DNA of 8,850 nucleotides from an uncultured Allobaculum sp. (GTDB taxonomy: Bacteria > Bacillota_I > Bacilli_A > Erysipelotrichales > Erysipelotrichaceae). The notes under the pieces are model-generated. The model was not told the DNA's origin and ran no database searches. It saw only the letters and a program-made list of their open reading frames with translations. The DNA lies in assembly GCA_948467695.1 (NCBI GenBank), contig CAOKFJ010000054.1:1-8850 (forward strand). Reading direction: 5' to 3'. The translations under genes and the position numbers were made by a program. Shown here piece after piece: positions 1-5,336 of the stretch (positions are counted from its first letter, which is position 1; each line of letters begins with the position of its first letter).

Positions 1-138
1 TTCGAAATGCTGAAACAAGAATAAACGAAGCTGCAGCTGCGGTAGAACCGTGTATTCATCCAATTCCCAAAGGGTAAAGCGATCTCTTATCCAGTCACAG
101 TCCATGCGTTTTTCAAATGATTTGTGATTGATAGGCAT
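1..138 (-). CDS. possible 5' end of an unrecognised gene, running off the left edge
   Basis: From an ATG at 138 an open frame of 46 codons runs leftwards without a stop to base 1. It has a plausible protein-like composition: charged and aromatic residues, with motifs such as FEKRMDCDWIRDRF and LWELDEY. The frame is also open upstream of this ATG for about 19 more codons (to a TGA near base 196), so the true start could differ or the piece could be a gene remnant. No Shine-Dalgarno sequence lies before the ATG. I do not recognise the family. The call rests only on the open frame and residue composition, and chance is a real alternative because the segment is short. If real, the gene is divergent from the esx locus and 139-329 would hold both promoters. 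Confidence 0.25.
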   Translation of the reverse strand, partial: MPINHKSFEKRMDCDWIRDRFTLWELDEYTVLPQLQLRLFLFQHFE

Positions 139-329
139 TAAACTGCAGATATGGATTTTGATGAAAGCGCTTGTTTTGATTTCCCATATATTGGCTCAAA
201 GAATACATGTAGTCATTAAATGCAACATAAATATAAAAATGTATAGAAATCTTTTCCAAGGTGTGCAATAACAAAATTGCAACTTAGCATTAAATAGCTT
301 TTTACAGAGAAAAAGAAGGAGAACAAACT
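139..329. other. AT-rich leader region upstream of the first esx gene
   Basis: No gene is visible here on the + strand. The stretch is very AT-rich from about 205 to 300, as expected for a promoter region. Weak -35/-10 pairs can be drawn (for example TTGGCT at 191-196 with CATTAA at 214-219), but none is close enough to consensus to call. An inverted repeat TGCAAT/ATTGCA lies at 264-269 and 276-281 with a 6-base spacer. The octamer CATTAAAT occurs twice, at 214-221 and 288-295. Either could be an operator, but both are short enough to be chance. A strong ribosome binding site, GAAGGAG at 315-321, sits 8 bases before the esx start at 330. Confidence 0.3.
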
Positions 330-623
330 ATGAGTGGAGTAATTCGTATCACCCCCGAAAACATGCGTGAAAAAGCAACTCAGTATAAAACACAGGCTGA
401 CAATATTCAGGATGTCATCACAAAAATGGACAGCCTTCTTGGCCAGCTGAAAAGCGAATGGGAAGGTACCGCAAGTGAAGCTTATGAAGCACGCTTCAAT
501 GAGCTGAAACCTGGCTTCCAAGCTTCTCAGGAACTGATCGTTGAAATCTCGAACGCGCTGAATTCGACCGCAGCTCACATGGAAGAAGTCGATGCCAACA
601 TCGCTTCCCAGTTCAGAGGTTAA
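330..623 (+). CDS. WXG100 family type VII secretion protein (Esx-like), copy 1
   Basis: This is a 97-residue all-helical protein of typical WXG100 length. The hallmark turn W-E-G is at residues 44-46 between two amphipathic helices (about 8-40 and 48-95). Family members are small secreted substrates and co-factors of the type VII secretion system, acting as homo- or heterodimers that engage the EssC ATPase. The ATG is set by GAAGGAG 8 bases upstream. There is no signal peptide and no cysteine, as usual for the family. The protein is closely related to the product encoded at 891-1187, with about 53 of 97 positions identical in an ungapped alignment by eye, so the two arose by duplication. They may pair with each other or act separately. 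The locus continues into a toxin operon, which suggests they accompany export of that effector, but no secretion core gene is present to confirm this. Confidence 0.95.
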   Translation: MSGVIRITPENMREKATQYKTQADNIQDVITKMDSLLGQLKSEWEGTASEAYEARFNELKPGFQASQELIVEISNALNSTAAHMEEVDANIASQFRG

Positions 624-890
624 GACAATCTGAGAGATTGAACTTCGATTCGATGCGATTACAGCAAAGGTATTTTGCTCGTTGATCGAAAGAATTGTTG
701 CAGACTGTTCCTTTGGAAGAGTGGAGCAAAAAATATAGAAATAGTAAAAAGCTATAGGAAAAGATAACGAAGCCCGCTTGTTCAGAGAGAGAACCTAAAA
801 AGGGCATTACCTATAAACATGGCTCGACTTTGAAGAAAATGTAATCTTCTAGAATTCGTGGCATGAAATGTAAATAAAAGGAGAAAGACC
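624..890 (+). other. 267-base spacer between the two esx genes, with small hairpins
   Basis: The gap is long for two genes of one operon. Two short perfect hairpins lie in its first part: CAATCT/AGATTG with a 3-base loop at 626-640, and AGCAAA/TTTGCT with a 5-base loop at 663-679. Neither is followed by a U-run, so neither looks like an intrinsic terminator. They could protect the 3' end of the first esx message or be chance. A TATAAA at 812-817 could be a -10 box for a separate promoter of the second esx gene, but no good -35 lies at the right distance. A strong site AAAAGGAG at 876-883 serves the gene at 891. Confidence 0.35.
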
Positions 891-1187
891 ATGGCAGGAA
901 ATATTCGTATTACACCTGATACAATGCGCCAGCGCGCGACAGAATATCGTACTGAAGCTACCAATGTTGAGAACGTAATCTCCAACATGGACAGACTTCT
1001 TGGCGAACTTCGAGGTGAGTGGGAAGGTGCAGCGAGTGAAGCATATGCTGCGCGCTTTGAAGAACTCAGACCTGGTTTTGTTAAAGCTAAAGAGCTCATT
1101 CTTGAAATTGCTGACGCTCTGACAAATGCAGCAGCTTCTCTGGAGAACGCAGATACAGATCTTGCTTCTTCGCTTTCAAGCAACTAA
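891..1187 (+). CDS. WXG100 family type VII secretion protein (Esx-like), copy 2
   Basis: This 98-residue WXG100 protein has W-E-G at residues 44-46 and the same helix-turn-helix layout as the first copy. It shares the IRITP N-terminus, the MD-x-LLG segment, the WEG-xASEAY-xARF core and the EL-x-PGF segment. Differences fall mainly on surface positions (Q/E, K/R, S/A exchanges) and at the C-terminal end, which reads SSLSSN here instead of SQFRG. That pattern suggests two subunits kept under selection rather than a decaying copy. AAAAGGAG lies 7 bases before the ATG. Expected role: a secreted or chaperone-like component of T7SSb. Whether it forms a heterodimer with copy 1 or a homodimer cannot be read from sequence. 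A terminator-like hairpin follows about 160 bases downstream. Confidence 0.95.
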   Translation: MAGNIRITPDTMRQRATEYRTEATNVENVISNMDRLLGELRGEWEGAASEAYAARFEELRPGFVKAKELILEIADALTNAAASLENADTDLASSLSSN

Positions 1188-1344
1188 TTCACCACGACGA
1201 TAAGCTGTCAAAACCATCCGGCAGATCTGCAGTTGCACGCTTTCGTTTCAAGGGCGAAGTGTAGAAACTGTCAATACGATGAACAATATCGCAGTCCATG
1301 ATGCTGAAGGTTTTGATAAGCGTTCAGGACAAATCATCAAATGC

Positions 1345-1385
1345 AAAGGCAGCCTTTTCCAGACGGAACAGACTGCCTTTTGTTT
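1345..1385 (+). terminator. terminator-like hairpin between the esx pair and the toxin operon
   Basis: AAAGGCAG at 1345-1352 pairs perfectly with CTGCCTTT at 1373-1380. A second inner stem, TTCC/GGAA around an AGAC loop, stacks inside it, and the sequence continues TGTTTATTT. This is the shape of a Rho-independent terminator with a somewhat interrupted U-tract, so it may be leaky. It ends only about 25 bases before the ribosome binding site of the next gene at 1424. That leaves almost no room for a new promoter, so the toxin operon is probably reached by read-through. Confidence 0.65.
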
Positions 1386-1423
1386 ATTTCATCATCTGCA
1401 TCCTCGCAGAGAAGGAGAGGACA

Positions 1424-1876
1424 ATGGACGATAAAGAAAAGCAGAGAAAAGACCAGGAAAAAAAGCGAGAAGCGAATCAGCTGCAATCTAAGATCGATTC
1501 AAAAGAGAGACAGCGTAGAGAAGTAAAAGCGAAGATTGCTGAAAATGAAGAGAAGATACGGCGCTTGGAGGAAGCTCGCCTTGAATTGAAGCAACTCAAA
1601 CATGTCAATGAAGAGTTCGAAAAAGAGGACAAGAGAACGCTGAAAAAAAGCGGTGAATGGAAAGGAAGTACATGGGATTCATTTGCTTCTAATCAAGGCG
1701 ATCGCATCAAAAAAGCAGACAAAGAATATATCAAAGCAATCGATGCTGCTCACGATCAAATTAACTGGGAAAAGCTTCGCCTTATCGCTATCAACGATTC
1801 ACACAAAGGCCTTCTTGGATCGCTCAATACAGCAATAAGAGGCTTGGAGACAGCGCTACAGAATCTGTTTACCTGA
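1424..1876 (+). CDS. coiled-coil DUF5082/YwqH-like LXG-associated helical protein
   Basis: The product is a 150-residue, highly charged helical protein. Residues about 1-75 form a long Lys/Glu-rich coiled coil. A WXG-like turn follows (W79-K-G81, with W84 and F87 just after), then a second helical stretch to the end. This coil plus W-x-G plus helix layout is that of DUF5082 (B. subtilis YwqH-like) proteins, which sit first in LXG toxin operons and are thought to help target the toxin to T7SSb. The start at 1424 is chosen because GAAGGAG at 1411-1417 lies 6 bases upstream and protein-like composition begins there. The frame is open back to 1298, but that part runs through the terminator hairpin and reads as non-coding. 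The next gene starts 25 bases after the stop. The family assignment is from layout and neighbours, not from clear motif identity. Confidence 0.75.
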   Translation: MDDKEKQRKDQEKKREANQLQSKIDSKERQRREVKAKIAENEEKIRRLEEARLELKQLKHVNEEFEKEDKRTLKKSGEWKGSTWDSFASNQGDRIKKADKEYIKAIDAAHDQINWEKLRLIAINDSHKGLLGSLNTAIRGLETALQNLFT

Positions 1877-1901
1877 TTCCAGAAAAAAGAAAGGAGATTA
1901 T

Positions 1902-2258
1902 ATGCAAATTCAAGTTAATCCTGAGGACTATGAACTGGCTCTTGAATCTCTAACCAATTCAGGTAGTTCGCTATCAACGGAAACGCAAGCTACTTCGTTT
2001 GCATCCGTTAGTCCAAATGACACTCTTCCGGTTTCGGTTAAATATGATGAGCAGGCGGAAGAAATAAAAAAACTGATACGAAAATATGTTGAACTACTCG
2101 TAAATGATGTCAAAAAAACATACAACGCTGTTGGTCTGATGCAGTTGCAGGATCAGAATTTAGCAGGCTGGATTGATACCATCAACGGAGGCAATGGTGC
2201 CGGCGGAGGTGGAAGTAGCGCCAAAGGCAGCGGAAGTGGCGGGGGTGGTTTCAGATGA
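1902..2258 (+). CDS. small helical LXG-associated protein with Gly-rich tail (YwqI/SACOL2603-like position)
   Basis: This 118-residue protein has two probable helices, at about 5-20 and 47-92 (the latter containing the EEIKKLIRKYVELL segment). They flank a Ser/Thr-rich linker at 19-42. It ends in a flexible Gly/Ser-rich tail at 96-118 with no predicted structure. Proteins of this size at this position in LXG operons (DUF5344 YwqI, or the TIGR04197 SACOL2603 family) are WXG100-like factors that bind the toxin N-terminus for export. I infer the same role from position and helical content; no diagnostic motif was found. AAGGAG at 1891-1896 sets the ATG. The stop overlaps the toxin start as ATGA (2255-2258). 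The G-rich codons of the tail (GGGGGTGG, 2241-2248) sit at Shine-Dalgarno distance from the toxin ATG, so translation of the two is probably coupled. Confidence 0.7.
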   Translation: MQIQVNPEDYELALESLTNSGSSLSTETQATSFASVSPNDTLPVSVKYDEQAEEIKKLIRKYVELLVNDVKKTYNAVGLMQLQDQNLAGWIDTINGGNGAGGGGSSAKGSGSGGGGFR

Positions 2259-4297
2259 GCGACATTTCCAGAAACTATCAGTTAAGCAATGAAAGTATCT
2301 ACGCACAGCAAGAGAAGCATCTTACAGAGATGAATAAAATCGCTGAAGAACTGTCGGATGTGATGGATTGCGCAGAGAACATCATTGGAATCGCGAGCGC
2401 AAGCGGTAAGGCTGCCGAGGCGATGAAAACGTATTATCGAATGGCGCATCAGACGATTCTGTCTGGAATTCTTGCTGCCATAGCTGTTCATGATCAAAAA
2501 ATCCTGCTTTATGTTTCCGATTGTCTGAATATTGATTCTCATCCATCGGCATTAATCAAAGATGCGCGACTGCAGGAGCTTACGATGCAGCTCGATAAAA
2601 CTATGAATAGTTTCGCAGGCAGAGAAAGTGATGTGCATCGTGTAATTAATAAAGTGAGTGACCTAGTGCAGGTTACACGCCCTCGAGTCGATGCTGTCGG
2701 AGATGCTCATACCGCAGCGACGGGGTCAATCATCAGTCTGGCGGAAAAAATACATGCAGTACAAGATAACCATCTGAAAGATTTTGATGAAAGTCATGAA
2801 CATATTCAGGCTTCGCTTGGGCTTATCGAAACATGCCTGGATCCGGGCAACTTTAGCGATACCTTTGCATTGGAGCCGAACGAAAAAGTTCTGAGCGCGT
2901 TTGCCAGATTCAGCGACAGCAGTCAGGAAATGGCAAGAGAATATGATGAGGACTCTGCAAAAATTGAGGATGCTCTGAAGGTTATTGAAGACTATGAAGT
3001 TCGTGTCGTTGAAGAACGTCAGAAAACAGCAGATTTGATTAATCTCGGAGTGGATATTGGGTGTGCGATCATCGGTGGTATTGCTACTGCTACATTAGGT
3101 CCGGCAGGAGTAATTATCGCGTGTGGTATTACTGGAGCAGTCAAAGGAGCAACGAAAGGTCTCACTGCTGAATATGTTACACACGGAAACCTGATCGATA
3201 ATGCAGATAAGATCGACTGGGGATCTGTAGGTCAGGAAGCATTGATTGGCGGAATTACAGGAGCGAGCGGGGCTGCAATCGGCCAAGGCTTTAAAGCGAT
3301 TGGAGGCTCTACGGCATTTACTAAGATCTTCGGCGAAAAAGGTGGAACAAAACTCCTTGGCGATTGTATAGTCGGTACCACAGAAAATATGACGAAAGGA
3401 GTATGTACCCGATTTGAAGACAAACTCTTCAGAACAGGTGATCCAGGAGCGGCGGTCAAGACTGCTTTCAAACCGGAAGATCTATTTAAAGATGGAATCA
3501 AGGGAACTTCCGATGCGTTGATTGGGGAAGTGGCAGATAAGATTTACAAACCGAATGCAAACGAGCATGCATATATCCGCAATGGCATGAAAGGTGGAGG
3601 TCAGTCGGTTGCAGAAGGTATTACGGATCGAGCGGTAGAACAAGGTGTTAACGCAATGACCGGTAAGGAAGTCGAACTGGATAAAATTGTGGAAGGTAAA
3701 GAAATATTGAATGACTTTGGCACCGGAGCGGGAAAATCAATGGGGTCACAGGTCAAAACAGAAAATCAGCGCAACCAGATGAAGGCGGATCGTGAAGCTC
3801 AGCGCCTTAACGAAAAAATGAACAAACAGACAGACCAATTGCAGGAAGCGCAAAACCGAGGCATTACTGGAGTTGAACGAACCAAGAACAATGGGCTGGA
3901 CTATAAAAATTCCAATGTCATTGCCCGTACACCTGATGGCAAACCGGTTCAAGTAACAATTGAGGCTACCGGTGATAGACAAAAAGATATGCGTGCGATC
4001 GAAGAAGCGTGTCAGAAACAATATGGATTCAATTCACGGTCGAAGACTACAGGTGGAGGAGATGGTCCCCGCTATAAATGGACTAGTCTGGATGATTATA
4101 ATGTGAAAGAAGGCAAATATACGGTTCAGCTGGTGGATGCAGATAAAACAGCAGGTTTTGGTGGAGCAACTGCAATGGACCAGTATCGAGAAGTCAAAGG
4201 CAGTATTAATTACACAGGATTCTCGGGTGATTCGCACGAAAAAGGCAATATCAAGGGTTTATTTAATTTCCCAAAATATGGCCTTGATACCTTCTAG
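2255..4297 (+). CDS. LXG-like polymorphic toxin with degenerate WHH (HNH/EndoVII) C-terminal domain
   Basis: This is a 680-residue putative T7SSb effector. Residues 1 to about 255 are helical and LXG-like: a G-K-A-x-x-A-M-K-x-Y-Y stretch at 51-61 and a hydrophobic helix at 66-88 resemble the LXG domain that targets toxins to T7SSb. Residues about 262-350 are rich in Gly/Ala/Ile with GxxxG-type spacing and may insert into or cross membranes. Residues 495-535 are a charged coil, probably the boundary to the variable toxin tip. Residues about 565-650 follow the WHH nuclease framework: V-T-I-E-x-T-G-D at 567-574, Y-K-W at 607-609, LDDY at 612-615, T-V-Q-L-V at 623-627 and Q-Y at 643-644. The WHH motif itself is W609-T-S, and the later conserved His positions are Lys/Gly. 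A 30-residue tail follows. The frame is intact. The start is fixed by the ATGA overlap with the upstream gene. Immunity is presumably provided by the SUKH gene downstream. Confidence 0.85.
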   Translation: MSDISRNYQLSNESIYAQQEKHLTEMNKIAEELSDVMDCAENIIGIASASGKAAEAMKTYYRMAHQTILSGILAAIAVHDQKILLYVSDCLNIDSHPSALIKDARLQELTMQLDKTMNSFAGRESDVHRVINKVSDLVQVTRPRVDAVGDAHTAATGSIISLAEKIHAVQDNHLKDFDESHEHIQASLGLIETCLDPGNFSDTFALEPNEKVLSAFARFSDSSQEMAREYDEDSAKIEDALKVIEDYEVRVVEERQKTADLINLGVDIGCAIIGGIATATLGPAGVIIACGITGAVKGATKGLTAEYVTHGNLIDNADKIDWGSVGQEALIGGITGASGAAIGQGFKAIGGSTAFTKIFGEKGGTKLLGDCIVGTTENMTKGVCTRFEDKLFRTGDPGAAVKTAFKPEDLFKDGIKGTSDALIGEVADKIYKPNANEHAYIRNGMKGGGQSVAEGITDRAVEQGVNAMTGKEVELDKIVEGKEILNDFGTGAGKSMGSQVKTENQRNQMKADREAQRLNEKMNKQTDQLQEAQNRGITGVERTKNNGLDYKNSNVIARTPDGKPVQVTIEATGDRQKDMRAIEEACQKQYGFNSRSKTTGGGDGPRYKWTSLDDYNVKEGKYTVQLVDADKTAGFGGATAMDQYREVKGSINYTGFSGDSHEKGNIKGLFNFPKYGLDTF

Positions 4298-4367
4298 CGA
4301 TAAAGAATTTGTATTCTAAGGTGTATAACCTTATGGATGAGATAAACAAAAAAGTAAGGAGACTATT

Positions 4368-4715
4368 ATGAGTAAATTTCTTCCGCTTGGCAGCGTGGTT
4401 GTTCTGCGCGGCGGCACCCAGCCGCTGATGATCGTATCCTGGGCTACAGGACAGGTCGTAGATGGCAAGGAATATTATTTTGATTATGCGGGTGTCATGT
4501 ATCCCCAGGGACTTGTCAGCGATCAACTGGCATTTTTCCAGAACAGCGGTATTGAAAAAGTGCTGTTTACAGGCTATAAAACTCTGGAAAGCGAACAGTA
4601 TGATGAAGCCATCACCAATTACATGAACCAGCACCCTGATGAATGGGTTCACGGAAATCCTGACGAACTGAAAAAAGAAGAAGCGGAAAAAGCTGGTGAA
4701 GGAGATATCAATTGA
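4368..4715 (+). CDS. DUF4176 domain protein of the T7SS toxin locus
   Basis: The product has 115 residues and begins with the recognisable DUF4176 start: LPLGSVVVLRGG at 5-16, followed by a hydrophobic strand at 19-26, the D-Y-x-G-V-x-Y-P-x-G segment at 39-48, and F-x-G-Y at 67-70. It looks like a small beta-rich soluble domain, with a charged C-terminal extension (Glu/Lys-rich after residue 98). DUF4176 proteins recur next to Esx/LXG genes in Bacillota; their molecular role is unknown to me. TAAGGAG at 4355-4361 lies 6 bases before the ATG. The gene is 70 bases after the toxin stop. Its stop overlaps the next gene's TTG start (4712-4715), tying its translation to the immunity protein, so it may assist immunity or effector handling. 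Confidence 0.85.
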   Translation: MSKFLPLGSVVVLRGGTQPLMIVSWATGQVVDGKEYYFDYAGVMYPQGLVSDQLAFFQNSGIEKVLFTGYKTLESEQYDEAITNYMNQHPDEWVHGNPDELKKEEAEKAGEGDIN

Positions 4716-5227
4716 GCAACGGACCACAGTATTTTCTAGATGAAAATGCCGTTCCTTATCCCGCTAGACCTGAAGAAATACATGCTGTTGAAGAAAAGTG
4801 TCATATTCAATTCCCTGAATTTTTGAAACGATACTATCAGATTTATGATTCAATGCCGATTCGAGAATGCAATTATAAATTTGTTGGTAAAGAGTTCTGT
4901 CTAGTCAATCTGACGACCATTGGACCAGGAAATCTTAATATTGAGAAACTTCTGACAAATGAATACTTCCATCGGATGGTTCCGGAGGGGTGGATTCCAG
5001 TTGAAATCGATATTTGCGGAGATTTCTTTTTCTATGATCCGCTCACTGAAGCGATTTTTCTGATCGATGGAACTTCTGGAGCACCAGTAATTGCTGCCTT
5101 CTCTTTGGTAGAGTTCTTCAATTATCTTGACCAGAGTTCACCCGAACCTTTTCCTGACGAAAAAGAAGACCAAACTGGAAATGAAGATAGCGCCAAGATG
5201 ACTTTGGTAGACAATTCAAAAGCGTGA
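4712..5227 (+). CDS. SUKH (SMI1/KNR4) family immunity protein
   Basis: This 171-residue soluble acidic protein lacks a signal peptide. The start is a TTG at 4712, supported by GAAGGAG at 4698-4704 with 7-base spacing and by the TTGA overlap with the preceding stop. The next in-frame ATG is about 47 codons in and would cut the fold. SUKH-like features are an N-terminal helix (residues 20-31), the F-P-x-F-L-K-R-Y-Y strand/helix at 34-42, W-I-P-V-E at 94-98, then G-D-F-F-F-Y-D at 103-109, and a final helix S-L-V-E-F-F-N-Y-L at 131-139. The last 30 residues are polar and probably disordered. SUKH proteins neutralise nuclease and other toxins of polymorphic toxin systems, commonly WHH-type ones, by direct binding. 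This fits the toxin at 2255-4297, although a DUF4176 gene separates them. SUKH sequences are very divergent, so the family call is good but not certain. Confidence 0.75.
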   Translation: MSNGPQYFLDENAVPYPARPEEIHAVEEKCHIQFPEFLKRYYQIYDSMPIRECNYKFVGKEFCLVNLTTIGPGNLNIEKLLTNEYFHRMVPEGWIPVEIDICGDFFFYDPLTEAIFLIDGTSGAPVIAAFSLVEFFNYLDQSSPEPFPDEKEDQTGNEDSAKMTLVDNSKA

Positions 5228-5266
5228 ATCGGGAACGGGCGCACAAAGCGCGTAATGCTAAAAACG

Positions 5267-5301
5267 AAACAGACCGCATGAAAATCATGCGGTCTGTTTT
5301 T
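5267..5301 (+). terminator. strong, probably bidirectional terminator of the toxin operon and the M20 gene
   Basis: AAACAGACCGCATG at 5267-5280 pairs perfectly over 14 bases with 5286-5299 around a 5-base loop. A run of Ts follows on the + strand, and a T-rich stretch follows on the opposite strand (complement of 5261-5269). It lies 39 bases after the immunity gene stop and 35 bases past the stop of the convergent amidohydrolase gene, so it can end both transcripts. Confidence 0.9.
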
Positions 5302-5336
5302 GTTGGTGAAATGGATACAATTAATTGATTAGCTGC

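Noticed and set aside
632..736. About 34 codons open without a start between the esx genes, protein-like in composition
   Set aside because: No start codon with a ribosome binding site and too short to tell from chance; at most a gene relic.
1221..1230. Perfect palindrome GCAGATCTGC
   Set aside because: Ten bases with no partner site or promoter next to it; expected by chance at this scale.
1298..1423. Upstream extension of the coiled-coil protein to an ATG at 1298
   Set aside because: It would run through the terminator hairpin at 1345-1385, has no ribosome binding site, and its residues do not fit the charged coil. The ATG at 1424 has a strong GAAGGAG.
4317..4333. Hairpin TAAGGT/ACCTTA between the toxin and DUF4176 genes as a terminator
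   Set aside because: No U-run follows, the stem has only six pairs, and the genes appear to be in one operon.
4333..4371. 12-codon mini-frame ending in an ATGA overlap with the DUF4176 start, with AAGGTG upstream
   Set aside because: Very short. The overlap can be chance, and the DUF4176 gene has its own strong ribosome binding site. Kept only as a possible leader peptide.
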